A stretch of DNA of 64,000 nucleotides from Epithemia pelagica (GCA_946965045.2 OX337229.1:2356001-2420000), one strand, 5' to 3'. Shown: positions 41,228 to 52,300, counted from the stretch's first letter. The notes: generated from the sequence alone by a model not told the origin. A program made the numbers and translations.

Positions 41228-42724
41228 TCACCAGCCTTGATTGAGCTTTCGGTTGTGCTCGAACTTTTCGACCACCAAGCCTTTGGTCAGGTAATCCGCA
41301 CGTTGATTCTCAGATTCGATACGAGACACCACCACTCGTTTGTCGTTGACGGCTTCCCAGAAATGATGCCACTTGGTGTTCAAAAATTTTGAACGGTCAG
41401 ATAAGCGTTGATTGTTTGCCAAGAGAAGCGCTGAATTGTTATCTTCAAAGACTTCAGCATGGATCTTCGGAGTGTTGGTCGGGAACTGTACACATTTCAC
41501 CATGTCCGCCAAGACTCGCTGCGTCGCCAGTACCTGTCGCAATGCGATCGACAGTGCAACATACTCCGCGTGGAAAGTGGATAGAGCAGTCTCTGTTTGG
41601 AGCTGACTCTTCCACAACAATGGGCAGCCGCAAAAGAAGATCACATAACCGGTGCGCGATTTCGAGCTTATCGGATTGTCTTGATGCTCGCGGCCATGAA
41701 GGCCCGCGAAATCCGCATCCACGTAACAATCCAACTTGAACGAAAGATCAGGGGTGAAGATTGTACCTTCGTTGATCGATGCTGCAAGATAGCGCACGAT
41801 CATCTTGACTGCTGCAGCATGAGATTGCTTGGGTGCTGAGCTAAAGCGTGCGACTTGGCTGACCGCAAAGGCGATGTCGGGACGGGAGTTCGAAGAAAGG
41901 TAAAGAAGCATTCCAACGATGGAGGAGTACTGCCACTTTTCGTTCATGGGCTCACCGTTGGGATCGGAGCCGAGACCGACTTGCAGAGATGGTACCTTGT
42001 TGTGATTGCAGTTTTCCATCGATGTTGCCTTGATAATTTTCGAAATCAAGCCGGGTTGAGTCATCTTGATGGTGTTGTTGTTTTGGTTGCGTTCGAATTT
42101 TATTCCCAAGTATTCCGAGAAGTCACCCTCTTGAGTCAATTCAAATCCGGCATCACGCAAACGCTTCACAAACTCATCAATCAACCCTTGGTTTGGTGCT
42201 GTCACGCCACAATCATCGACGTAAAGAAAAAGGATCATGTCGCGTTTTAAGGAAAGGCACTCGTCTTCTTTGCTCTGACGGAAACCATCTTTCAAAAGAA
42301 ACTTTACCAAATGCTCGTACCAAAGTCGTGGAGCGTTGGCGGTTCCATAAAGCGACTTCTTCAGGCGCAGACAAGTGTCAGAGCCCATGGTCGACTTGTA
42401 GCCACGTGGAAGATGGATCCAGATTGGCTCTTCAAGAGTCGCCTGGACGAAGGCGTTTGCAAAGTCCACACAAATGAGACTCCAACCATGTATGATTGCA
42501 AAGATCAACACAACACGAATTGTCGACCAAGCGACTACTGGCGAGAAGGTCTCGAAATCTCCTTCCTGGAGATCGCCACGAACACAAAGGCGAGCCTTGA
42601 ACTTCTTGATTTTGCCAGTTGGTGTTCGCTTGCGGCGAAATACCCATGTGACCGGAAGAATCTTGGTCTTTGCATCGCTCTTTGGCACTTCATCCCAAAC
42701 TTCCTTCTTGATAAGAGCGATCAC
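41228..42724 (-). CDS. Element C reverse transcriptase-RNase H
   Basis: RT domain with KTKILPVTWVFRRKRTPTGK, KARLCVRGDLQEGDFETFSP, DFANAFVQATLEE, LKKSLYGTANAPRLWYEHL and an intact catalytic LFLYVDDCGVT. RNase H has LDCYVDADFAG, SRTGYVIFFCGCPLLWKSQL, ALSTFHAEYVALS, FEDNNSALLLANN and RADYLTKGL. The frame is the same as the integrase above it, but TGA at 42749-42751 and TAA at 42956-42958 intervene, with DPDTLSFDEILLDVVDFE between them. RT sequence is distinct from elements A and B. Confidence 0.93.
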   Translation of the reverse strand: MIALIKKEVWDEVPKSDAKTKILPVTWVFRRKRTPTGKIKKFKARLCVRGDLQEGDFETFSPVVAWSTIRVVLIFAIIHGWSLICVDFANAFVQATLEEPIWIHLPRGYKSTMGSDTCLRLKKSLYGTANAPRLWYEHLVKFLLKDGFRQSKEDECLSLKRDMILFLYVDDCGVTAPNQGLIDEFVKRLRDAGFELTQEGDFSEYLGIKFERNQNNNTIKMTQPGLISKIIKATSMENCNHNKVPSLQVGLGSDPNGEPMNEKWQYSSIVGMLLYLSSNSRPDIAFAVSQVARFSSAPKQSHAAAVKMIVRYLAASINEGTIFTPDLSFKLDCYVDADFAGLHGREHQDNPISSKSRTGYVIFFCGCPLLWKSQLQTETALSTFHAEYVALSIALRQVLATQRVLADMVKCVQFPTNTPKIHAEVFEDNNSALLLANNQRLSDRSKFLNTKWHHFWEAVNDKRVVVSRIESENQRADYLTKGLVVEKFEHNRKLNQGW

Positions 42725-42955
42725 TTCGTCGTCCGCCGAAATTTTCCATCACTCAAAATCCACAACATCAAGCAGAATCTCGTCAAAGGAGAGGGTGTCT
42801 GGATCAGATACTGCAGCCTTGTAGATTGCCAGTTCTGGAGTGAGGCCATAATGTCGAAACATATCAATCAGACAGATGTGGTGAATTGGACAAGGTGGTT
42901 TGGGATGGATGGTGGAGGTTGCAGCTTCAGAAGGGTCGAAGAGTTGGACGAGAGG

Positions 42956-44377
42956 TTAAGACTGAGACCATGAGATGGTTCCGACGTAGGACCGTTTGTT
43001 GGCGTCCATCGTTTCAACGAGACGGGATGGAGCTTTGGATTGCCGAGTGGAACGTCGAAGGGTCTGTGTCTCATTGGCGGATTCGGACTTGGGCAACTGC
43101 TGGGGCTCCCTCTGACGAAGAAGGGGCGCCCTCTGACGACGAGATGGCTCCCTCTGAGGAGAAGAGGGGTTGGATGAGACGGCCGGAATGGACGGGCTCC
43201 GACTGGATCTCTCCCTCTGAGGCCGCGTCCCACTGGTCAAGGACTCAAGAGGAGTCCTGTTCGTGACGGGTGTCGAAGGAATTGGTGTTGAGATGGGAGT
43301 GTTGCTCGGAGGGGTTGGTCCAGGTGACGGAGGGGTGCTCGGAACTCGTGGTGTCGAAGTGGGAGGATTGGTTGGAACAGGCAGAGGGACGGGCAGTGGT
43401 TGAGGTGGATTGATGGCGTTCATGGCTGATGACACTTGGTTTCGTCGAGACTCGAAAGCATGAGCATCGGTGGCATCGGTTGGATCATGTTCTTGGTTGG
43501 TAGCGTCGTCGTCATCACTCACAAACTGGTACACCGAATCGCCAAACATTTCGGTCCATGCTTTGGCGGTGAAATCTGGCAAGTCATCAAGCGAAGTAGC
43601 GATGGTTGCGAACCAATCATCAAGGACAGCATGAAATTGAGCTGTAATTGCGCCGGATGATAAGTTCAAAACCAGAGGTACAGTTGAAGAGTGGCGAGAA
43701 GACAAACCCATGAACATTGCTCGATCCGAACGAGGCTTCCAACGAGGCAGTTTGTGTCCGTCCGCAATCTTCTTGTTGAGGACATACACCAGACAACCCC
43801 AAACATGAAAATCATGAAGCTTTGTTTGGAGCCATCGTGTCCGAGTGAAGAGGTCATGCGGTGAAATTCCTGTTGATGGGTGAGGAATGTGGTTGTGGAG
43901 CATGATCGCATACTCAACTGCCATGGGCCACAATGACGGATCGGCGTGCTCAGGCCAATGGATGGCGCTGTGCAGCGTCATAGTCCTGGCCAGTGCCATA
44001 ATTGTCTGGATTGCCCGCTCTGCAACACCGTTGTGGTGGTGTGCACCGACACCGGCGAAGCGATAGATTTGTTGGAAAGTTGTCAATTTTGCAGTGTATT
44101 GCTTGGAGGTAAATGCTGATCCTCCATCAGTCACATAAGACTGGAGAACCACACCGAAATCCCGACATCGTCGCTCGTACTCTTCTTTTGCATGCATGGT
44201 CTGATGTGTATTGAGGGAGGTTTGTAAGCCACAATCAACGTATCCGGTTGCAAGGTCAACAAAAATTGCTCCACCCTTGTACATTGATGACTCTTTTGTC
44301 TTGCCACGCGAGGTAAAGAGCCGACCGAGTGTTGAACAAACAAAATGGTCAACGGCGACACACTGACCGGGGAACAT
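42956..44377 (-). CDS. Element C integrase, N-terminally truncated
   Basis: Begins in the catalytic core: PGQCVAVDHFVCSTLGRLFT (first Asp in VDHF), SYVTDGGSAFTSKQYTAKL (second Asp in TDGG) and HHHNGVAERAIQTIMALAR (Glu in AERA). A long Pro/Ser/Thr-rich linker follows (PSTPPSPGPTPPSNTPIS) leading to RT. The frame extends a little upstream (ALKRDKM) to the deletion junction with gag. The HHCC zinc domain is absent. It ends at TAA 42956-42958, after which the frame stays largely open. Confidence 0.92.
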   Translation of the reverse strand: MFPGQCVAVDHFVCSTLGRLFTSRGKTKESSMYKGGAIFVDLATGYVDCGLQTSLNTHQTMHAKEEYERRCRDFGVVLQSYVTDGGSAFTSKQYTAKLTTFQQIYRFAGVGAHHHNGVAERAIQTIMALARTMTLHSAIHWPEHADPSLWPMAVEYAIMLHNHIPHPSTGISPHDLFTRTRWLQTKLHDFHVWGCLVYVLNKKIADGHKLPRWKPRSDRAMFMGLSSRHSSTVPLVLNLSSGAITAQFHAVLDDWFATIATSLDDLPDFTAKAWTEMFGDSVYQFVSDDDDATNQEHDPTDATDAHAFESRRNQVSSAMNAINPPQPLPVPLPVPTNPPTSTPRVPSTPPSPGPTPPSNTPISTPIPSTPVTNRTPLESLTSGTRPQRERSSRSPSIPAVSSNPSSPQREPSRRQRAPLLRQREPQQLPKSESANETQTLRRSTRQSKAPSRLVETMDANKRSYVGTISWSQS

Positions 44378-44388
44378 CTTGTCACGTT

Positions 44389-45360
44389 TCAGAGCACCGT
44401 CATGTGTTGAAGTGCTGAATCAAGGTCAGTCTGGCGATCGACAATACGCTTTCGGTAGCGATCATCGCCATCGGCCAGAGCGAATGCATCAATCAACTTT
44501 TCAGTGTCGTGAAGATCAAAGACACCTGCTCCAGCGGTGAGGAGGGAGCGATAGTGCTTCTTCACGTCAAGACACATCGCCAAGATGTCCTGTCCTGGAT
44601 AGTCTTGAGGACGGATGGCGAGTAGTTTCTTCTTGATATCAGCGAATCGATGTGGGGAGTCGCTGGTGAGAAGCTGAAGGAGAAGCATCCACGCATGATG
44701 GAACGTTGGGGTGTCATCTGGAAGCCGATCGACAATTTGCTCATAAAGTTCAGAGCTGAGGCTGTCCGAAAGGCAGAGACGAGCTGCGGTGTCGTTGGCT
44801 TCGTCATAAAAATCGTACAAGGCGAACTGTTTCACGATGGCTTCCTTGACATAATCGTATGTCACCCGCGTGTGGTCGGTCAGAATGTTGATCATCTTTT
44901 TATCATCCGAAGGGTCAGGGAGATATGTAACACTATCCAATCCGCGCAATTTGTATCGTTCCAAGAGTCGACGTTGGAACTTAAACAAGTCATGGTCCTT
45001 GTCAAACTTGTCATCAAAACCTTTGGATCGTTCCTCTTGTCCGCTTTCGTCGGTTAGGAGACGCAGTTGTGAGGACTGGCGAAACTTGTCCTTGCTGGGA
45101 TCGGCGAGTCCGGACCAATCCGCAAGAGGTACACCGCCAGTCCAAGCTGCGAAAGTATTGTGTTTGATTTGGATAATGCCTCCCATACGTGGCTGGGGAG
45201 GCTTGAAAGGTTCACGATCAGAGTCGGGCATGGTTACGGAGGAGGCTTCACTGGATTCTTCACTGGAGCCTGATTGGGATTTTTGCTCGTCGTTCTCGTT
45301 GGGGTTGTTCTCGCTAGAGGTAGGAGGAGCGTTGGGAGGATCGTTGGGAACTTGGTCCAC
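44389..45360 (-). CDS. Element C gag, C-terminally truncated
   Basis: 323 codons from MDQVPNDPPNAPP. An acidic, Ser-rich N-terminus is followed by the capsid-like region FAAWTGGVPLADWSGLADPS, FQRRLLERYKLRGLDSVTYL and PGQDILAMCLDVKKHYRSLL, matching gag of element D motif by motif. It ends LDSALQHMTVL, where the last few residues come from the deletion junction. In element D the same region continues for ~200 residues with a zinc knuckle that is missing here. Confidence 0.92.
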   Translation of the reverse strand: MDQVPNDPPNAPPTSSENNPNENDEQKSQSGSSEESSEASSVTMPDSDREPFKPPQPRMGGIIQIKHNTFAAWTGGVPLADWSGLADPSKDKFRQSSQLRLLTDESGQEERSKGFDDKFDKDHDLFKFQRRLLERYKLRGLDSVTYLPDPSDDKKMINILTDHTRVTYDYVKEAIVKQFALYDFYDEANDTAARLCLSDSLSSELYEQIVDRLPDDTPTFHHAWMLLLQLLTSDSPHRFADIKKKLLAIRPQDYPGQDILAMCLDVKKHYRSLLTAGAGVFDLHDTEKLIDAFALADGDDRYRKRIVDRQTDLDSALQHMTVL

Positions 45361-45537
45361 TAGATCGGTAAAGTCGTCGACAAAAGAAAAAGCGCCACTG
45401 ATGGCAGAGGTGGGAGATATATCGTCAATGGTTGAAGCTTCAGAGAGGCTGCTTGGAGCAGCTAAAGATGCTTGTTCGCTCTGTTAGAGGAACTCGTGCG
45501 GTTTCACAGGTGCGTTAGCTGGGTTAGGCTTTATCTT

Positions 45538-45550
45538 GGGCTCAGAACCA
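45538..45550 (-). promoter_or_regulatory. Primer-binding site of element C
   Basis: Minus strand TGGTTCTGAGCCC; the first T is the last base of the LTR. Implied tRNA 3' end GGGCTCAGAACCA. Similar to the site in element D. Confidence 0.72.
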
Positions 45551-45935
45551 CTCAAACTATACTCAACAAATGTTTGCTCAAGTAATACAGAGAATAGGGC
45601 AACTTGATCAAAGGAGGTGATCAAGCTCTTGATGAAGTTGCCTCAGATAGCTTTACAGTAGGTAGAAGAACAGCAATACGATTTTGGACAATGTCTAGAT
45701 TGTGAGATTAAGACTAGAGTGATTTCTTGATGGTTTCGACATGTAGGATTGACAGACCGGACAGAGGTAACATGTTCCGGTCACGAGTTGATAGACTTCT
45801 TGATTTTTTGTAATTAATAAAGAACACGTAACAAACAAGCGTGTTCAGTCCAGTGGAACGATGAGTATTTACAGGACGGCGCAGATGTGGATCGGATACT
45901 TGACTCATTTGTTCTGTCATCGGTTTCTTCCGACT
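45550..45935 (-). repeat. 5' LTR of element C
   Basis: 386 bp. Differences from the other copy include CAAATG/CAAACG, ACGATT/ACAATT, AATGTC/AACGTC and TTTACAGG/TTTCCAGG. Confidence 0.95.
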
Positions 45936-47784
45936 CGCCTGTTCAACTAGCCGAATATGCTGTTGCGGCGGGGCTTGCCAAAGAACCGGCCTATGCCTGG
46001 TGGGTTCCACATATGTTACGCAAACGTGGTGTGATTCTTGCAAAAGTAAAATCTCGCTATTGGAAAAGTACCCCCCACAAATATGGTATTGAACTGCCCA
46101 AAACCGTTCAAGAAGCTCTTGAGATTGATTGTCGAACGGGGACTGATTTCTGGCGGAAAGCCATCGAAAAGGAGATGAAAAATGTTTGCATTGCCTTTGA
46201 CTTCCGTGACGATGACAAAGTACCTATTGGATACAAACATATCCCGTGTCATATGGTCTTTGATATCAAGTCTGATCTTCGCCGTAAAGCCCGACTGGTT
46301 GCCGGCGGGCATAAGACTGATCCACCGGAGGAATCCACGTATTCCAGTGTTGTATCCCGTGATAGCGTACGAATTGCATTCACTATCGCTGCCCTTAATG
46401 GCCTAGACGTGTTGGCCGGGGACGTACAAAACGCATACCTCAATGCACCAACAAAAGAGCGAACTTATATCACGGCGGGACTAGAATTTGGTCCCGAAAA
46501 CGTTGGTCGACCTGCACTAATTGTTCGTGCCCTATATGGTCTGAAGAGTTCTGCTGCCCGTTGGCGTGATCACATTGCCGCAACACTTCGTGAAATGAAG
46601 TTCAAAAGTTGCTTGGCTGACCCTGATTTCTGGCTTCGACCCCAAGTCCGACATCTGATGGGTTCCAATACTATGAGTATGTACTTGTCTACATAGACAA
46701 TATACTCTGTGTCAGTCATGATCCGCGATCGATCATGAATGATCTGGAAAAACGGTATACAATCAAACCCGAGAGTATGAAAGACCCAGACGAATACTTG
46801 GGATCTGAGATTCGACACTATACCATACCAGATACTGACGATCCTGAGAACAAACCCCGATGGGCCATGTCCTCCGACAAATATGTTAAACGTGCCATAT
46901 CTGAAATTGAGACCGAACTGTCTAAAGTTGGCCAAAAGCTACAGACACGAGTCTCAACTCCGCTTGCCACTGGGTATTGTCCTGAGATCGACTCATCTCC
47001 TGAATTGGACCCACGACGTGCAAATTACTATCAGGGTCTAATTGGTATCCTTCGTTGGGTTGTGGAACTTGGTCGTATCGATATCATTGTTGCCGTATCA
47101 CAACTGTCTCGATATCTAGCCATGCCACGTGAAGGACACCTCGAACAAGCCTTGCATATTTTTGCATACCTAAAAGCGCATGGACGTTCCACCCTAGTGT
47201 TCGACGACACAACTCCGACCTTCGACGAGGATCGATTCTTCCAGGCAGATTGGTCTGAATACTACCCTGACGCTAGTGACCCTCTGCCGCCCAATATGCC
47301 TCCACCTCGTGGACGGGCTGTTACGACAACTTGTTTTGTTGATGCCGATCACGCTGGTTGTCTTGCTACGCGTCGCTCACAAACTGGTATTCTTATGTTC
47401 TTACAACGAGCACCTATCTTGTGGTATTCCAAACGACAGAGTACTGTTGAGACATCAACATTTGGCTCCGAATTTGTCGCAATGAAGACTGCCATCGAAC
47501 AGATAGAGGGTTTCCGTTACAAGTTAAGAATGATGGGCATTCCACTTGATGGCGAAACCAATGTGTTCTGTGATAATGAATCTGTGTTCAAGAGTGCAAC
47601 CATGCCTGAAGTCACTCTGAAGAAGAAGCACAATGCGATTGCTTACCATCGCACACGTGAGGCGCAAGCCGCCAACATCGTGCGTATCGCCTGGGAAGAA
47701 GGTGAAACCAATCTTGCGGACCTACTGACAAAATCGTTACCAGGACCCCGATTGTGTTTTCTAGCACAACGTGTTTTGTGGTGA
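45936..47784 (+). pseudogene. Element B reverse transcriptase-RNase H
   Basis: Continues the pol of element B after the insertion: VQLAEYAVAAGLAKEPAYAW, then RT motifs RRKARLVAGGHKTDPPEEST, VQNAYLNAPTKERTYIT and LYGLKSSAARWRDHI. A frameshift lies between about 46640 and 46669; the next frame reads YYEYVLVYIDNILCVSHDP, so the YVDD box is YIDN. RNase H follows (TTTCFVDADHAGC, STFGSEFVAMKTAIEQI, NLADLLTKSLPGPR). The nominal Met at 45887 lies in the LTR of element C and is not native. Confidence 0.9.
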
Positions 47785-48480
47785 TTACATGATCGAATTC
47801 ATTGTTTTCACACCCCTCTTTTATTGTCTGAATAGACACCCCTCTTAATTGAGAAAAAATAGTCCTGATGGACCGGTCTCTGCTGAAACAAGTCGTGGGC
47901 GACCTAGTCGAAATGCTTCCGATCTAGCTCGCGGGGACTGAGTAAATCCCGCCAACAGGTTGCATATTGGCGGTTATATGGTTGCATATTGGCAAATATG
48001 CATCGCCTACGTATGCTGCTACGCATCTAGTTTTCTAGTCATAATTTTGGTCTAGCCACTTGTTGCACGCCGTATACACCGTGTTGTAGCGTGTAGTGGC
48101 AGGATTTATACAGCCCCATCCCGACCGGGCATACTGGTTTTGGGGTTACAAGCTGGCTCACGTTGCGTTGTGCATGATTATATTAGTGTAGAAGACTGTA
48201 CCCGAAAAAAATCGTACATAAAATGCTATAGTGATTTTCCGCAGCACAGAGCACAGCACCCATGACAATGACAATGGGACGGCCGATGTTTGGGCAAATA
48301 CGATGCCATTCATGGCCGCAAGCACAAGAACTGCTGCAACTAATAGACGAAGTAGGTTAAATTTGTTTTTATGGGCACAGCTAAGGAGATGGAGAATGAT
48401 TGTCCACGATGCTCAGCAGTGGAAATACGTTCACTCCTTGTGGAGACTGAACTACAGGTCGAAATGCGCGACACCCCTAT
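47785..48480. other. Downstream region of element B
   Basis: No coding region supported. It holds a duplicated GGTTGCATATTGGC (47958 and 47980) and ACACCCCTCTT (47809 and 47829). The 38-bp motif at 48076-48113 matches one at 36041-36078. The 3' LTR of element B should be here but has no recognisable partner. Confidence 0.4.
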
Positions 48481-48755
48481 GATTTCCTACTGCTTTCATA
48501 TCTACCCTATCGATTAGGTTGGGTGGTGCTTCGCATTTCGCCCGCGGATTGGCCATTGTCGCATGAAGCGGTCACTTGTGGTTATTGCATTTTGCATTTT
48601 ACGATATGTGCGCGACAAAATGTGAGGAGCATGAAAAAGTAACTGGTTCGAAACGCTGGGGTACTGTAGGCTAAAGTGTAGTATACAATTTCCCACTCTG
48701 AAAAACTCATGCACTTCGCAACGTGAACCAGCTTGTAGAAAATATAGGGGGATCT

Positions 48756-48835
48756 TACAGAAGAGGAGGGGAAAAAAGGAGGAGAGAAGAAGAAGAAGAA
48801 AAGGAAAAAAGAAAAAGAAGGAAGAAATTATGGTA
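48756..48835 (+). repeat. Purine-rich low-complexity tract
   Basis: About 80 bases of almost pure A/G (GAGGAGGGG, GAAGAAGAAGAAG, AAAAGAAAAAG). Confidence 0.85.
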
Positions 48836-49143
48836 AGATTCCCTTCGTCGAGAACGTGCGATTGCCGCTATCAGAATGTGATCTAATTGGCTGTTGTCTT
48901 TGTCACTGTTTCTTCCCCTGTGTGCAATGTGTGGTGAGTACGTGGTGGACCACGAAGTAGAGAGGAGGGGATTTGGCAGGTCCCCACGGTCAACGTACGA
49001 GTGTTTCTACGGTAAGTGCTGAGAGCAGCTGTCTTTTGCCTATGTAAAACAACGTCAGCCTCACATATGCCTTGTGACATTTGTTCGTATTGCCGGTGTG
49101 TGTCTTTTAGCCATACTTAAAACGCCGTATACTGCGCGAAGAT

Positions 49144-49365
49144 TTGCAAATGGCTAGCTACTCATTATTTTATCAACGATGGCTTTCTCACTACTGTTGT
49201 TGTGTTCTTGCCAATACTGTTTTCTTTCGTTCTTCTGTTTCCGGTAACAGCACCATGGTAAGTGCTCAAGCACTGCTGGTGCCCGAATCATGTTGCTTTT
49301 TTCATTTCACTAACTATTTTTATTTTTTCTCAATACAGATGATTGCTCGCATTGTTTTGGCTTGA
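49144..49365 (+). CDS. Hypothetical short spliced ORF, antisense tail to the transposase-like gene
   Basis: A frame from 49144 (MQMASYSLFYQRWLSHYCCC) reaches ATG|GTAAGT at 49257/49258. A well-formed intron of 81 bp follows: GTAAGT donor, CACTAAC branch-like site, T-rich tract and TACAG at 49338. Exon 2 gives MIARIVLA and a stop at 49365. A second GTAAGTGCT at 49011, with TTTTAG near 49111, could be an upstream intron. The peptide (about 46 aa) has no known family; a noncoding spliced transcript is equally possible. It overlaps the 3' end of the minus ORF by 36 bp. Confidence 0.3.
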   Translation: MQMASYSLFYQRWLSHYCCCVLANTVFFRSSVSGNSTMVSAQALLVPESCCFFHFTNYFYFFSIQMIARIVLA

Positions 49366-52300
49366 TTTGTCATGCGGTGGGATGCCCCTTCGATTGGGGC
49401 GATTCCAGTACTGAATGTTGCGGATGCAACAGTTGTTGGTTGGAAGTTGCGGGGGGAATTGTGGTGGTGGTTGATTTGGCAGCAGTATTTGTTGATGGGC
49501 CGGATTGGGCACGGCCGTTGTTTGCTGGCAGAGGATCGTGGACAAGAAAGCTGCCTGCTGCAGCAATTGCTGCTGGTAGTGATAGACCTTGGTCTGGTTG
49601 TGTTGCATGGATGGCACCGCTTGGTGCTGGATCATTTGTTGTTGTGTTGGAGGCATGGTAATGTTTGTTGTTGTTGTTGTTGCATTTGGATTCTTTGCAG
49701 GCTGGAAATGAGCGGCCACTGGAGATGATTCAGCTTGCATACTGTTTGTCTCACCCTCCTCCTCTGCCATATTGATATCTTCGCTGTCACTCTCCTTTTC
49801 TTTTTCTTTTTCTTTTTCTTCATTCATGTCTTGCTCTTCATCTGATTCATCTTCCTCGTCGTGCTGTCGGTTGTTGTTGTCATCGTTGTTGTCTTCATGA
49901 TCGTCTCCCATCTCTTCGATTGCAAGTTGTGTTTTATTGTGGAGATAACTGGAACAGCCATTGCAGGGACAGTGGTCATTGTGGAAGAATTGGAGCGGCC
50001 ATTGTTGCTGGATCTCTGTTTGGATTGAGAGATATTCCGAGAAGAAGCGTTCACCGTTGTCGTCCGGTAAGTCCTCCACGTAGTCGAACGGTTTCTTTGC
50101 CCCGCAGCGAACGGCAAGCTTGTTGATGAATGCCAACTCGCAGTGATTCCAGTGACTCACAACTCCTTCCCATGCTGCAGGCATTTTCTTGTTGCGTTGT
50201 TGCGAATTGAGATTGGCTAAACGGACGCTTTGTCGTATTTTCTTGTTGTATCGGGCTGTTCCACAGAGATTCAGCACATCGCTGAGTGCCTCGTTCATAC
50301 CTCCATTCCCAAAATGGGCAAGGTTGTCGTGCCATGATTCGAGCTTACTTTCACCACGGTAAGACACAAACTCACTCAACCCGTGCTTTGAATTGGGATG
50401 GGCCTTGATCTCACGATACATTTTCTTCGTTGGCAGTGGATCCGACAAGAACTCCGCTTTGTTTTTGCAGTTTTCGATTGCCTGGTGCGTTTCAGCAGTG
50501 AACAGAGATTGCTGTGTACGCGGATCAAGCCTCCCTCGTGCTGGACTCGAACCCTCGGAAGCTCTCACCTTGTACTTGTTTTTCCATTCTTCTAGTTTTG
50601 TTGTGATGGCCTGTTTCCCCCGAATCTTCTTCCGTAAGTACTTTCCATACCTTTGTCGAAAGGTTTTTGTTTGGCGCATCACTGCAATGCCTTTGTCACT
50701 GTACTTCTCACCTGTTGCCGACATTTCTCCATTCTTTAGGGCTGTCACGAGTCTGCCAAAGTCGCCGTCGTCATACTCGTATAGACAGTCGAGGAGGTCA
50801 CGCATTGCATCACCATAGTCTATGTGACTCGGACGCATGGTCTTAGTGATTCGGCGAATGAAATGGAACAGGCCCAGTCTACCTTGGACATTATTCCCTT
50901 CTTTGCCTTTACCCAACAATTCCTCCCAATAGCCTTTTTTGTGCGGGAAGGTGTCGGAATACATGATAGATGGTCGGAATCCTGGTCGCTTGGCCAGTTG
51001 GGTTGCGGCATGTGAGAAATGCTTGGTTTCTGTAGTTTTGACAAGAATAGCCAAGAGCACTTCCCCATGTTCATTGCAACAATCAAACAGGGCCTGCAGC
51101 ATATATGAGGTCACTGACGAAATCCCCATTCCCATGGGTGATCATCAACTCCTCAATCATGGTTGTAGAGATGACATCCAAGTGCTGTGCACCTCGAGCC
51201 CACTTTGCCTTGACTGGGTACCATTTCTGAAAATGTGAGGGCATCATGTTCAGAAGTGCGCCGTCGTTGCCGGCATGCGTCACCTTGCACTCCGGGCAGT
51301 AGTAGTTGGTGACCAGGGCGTAGTGTGGAGCACCACCAAGATTAAAAATCGGGAACAAACTCTTGCTCCTGGACAGGTTCGTGCGGTCTCTTTTTAGTGT
51401 ACAAGTCTTACACTTCGGGCACTTGAGCCCAATATTTTTGAATTCTTCCGGTAGAAATAGCCCCCAATCCACAATGTATAATTTGCACCCTACTATTGAG
51501 TCCCACAGGGCATTGTTGTTGTCACGCACGTCGGGCACACAGAACCCCATGTTGCGCATGTATGCCGTAAGTGACGACAGGTCACGCTTCTTCTCTAAAC
51601 AAGTTTCAGCGATCGTCTTGGCCAGCGCAAAAATCATCTTCGGACATGTAATCGAACTGTCTGGCGTGATTTCTTTATATTTGTTGAGTACCGATTTCAT
51701 AAAAACATACTGCGCCGACCCAACCGAAGACAAAACTTTGTTATTGATGAGAGCGTCTGTGCGCGCAACACAGTTCTTCCTTCCTCCCCGTTTACTTGAA
51801 ATCTCAATATCTGCCGCCGTTATGGTTGTGGCTTCGTTTGAAGCATCACAAACTGCTTTATTGTTGAGTTGGAAGAAGAGGTTAAAGTCCTCTTGGGTCA
51901 TGATGATTGGGTTGTAAGTGACCTCCTTGTTTGCCTCTTTCTTGAGCCTTTCTTCTTCCTTCATGGCCTCTACCAAGTGGTCTGGTATGCCTCTTGTCTT
52001 TGTGTTTCTCGGGCAGAAGACGTGGTGTGGTCGTTTGGGTGGCTTCGTCCCAAGCCTCTTGGCACTGCAGATCTTGCAGGCCCTTTCAGGCTCAAAGGCC
52101 TTTTTCTTTTCCACTGTGAGCTGTCTGAATTCCCTTGCCTCTTTTTGTTTCCTTTTCTTGTTGCTTGTTTGGTGTTGGGCTAATGCTTTTGCCCGTTTGG
52201 TTTGGTTGTTGCGATTCTGGCTTCGGCAACCCATGCCCTGTTCACTGGGCTTTCTTTTATATGGGTTGTGCAACACCACCTTTGGTGCTGGAGGTGAAGG

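Larger units (their letters stand above)
40764..45935 (-). mobile_element. Element C: young, internally deleted copia retrotransposon, 5.2 kb
   Basis: Two 386-bp LTRs with four differences seen (three transitions) and a perfect CGCCT TSD bracket a minus-strand element. Order: gag fragment, integrase core, RT-RNase H. The gag C-terminus, protease and N-terminal integrase domain are missing; gag runs straight into the integrase core near 44390. Two in-frame stops also break pol. It inserted into the pol of element B. The LTR ends are not TG...CA as I align them. Confidence 0.96.
36846..47784 (+). mobile_element. Element B: old Ty1/copia retrotransposon, split by element C
   Basis: Plus-strand gag, protease, integrase, RT, RNase H in copia order. 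Apart from element C (40764-45940, including one TSD copy) the coding region is about 5.7 kb. Four in-frame stops and a frameshift mark it as dead, and the RT catalytic motif is YIDN instead of YVDD. I could not define its LTRs: sequences upstream (36.1-36.8 kb) and downstream (47.8-48.1 kb) share no long repeat. A 38-bp match at about 36041-36078 and 48076-48113 is the only flanking similarity. Confidence 0.9.

Noticed and set aside
45887-45935. Start codon for the element B reverse transcriptase at 45887
   Set aside because: It lies inside the element C LTR; RT is part of the pol polyprotein and has no start of its own.
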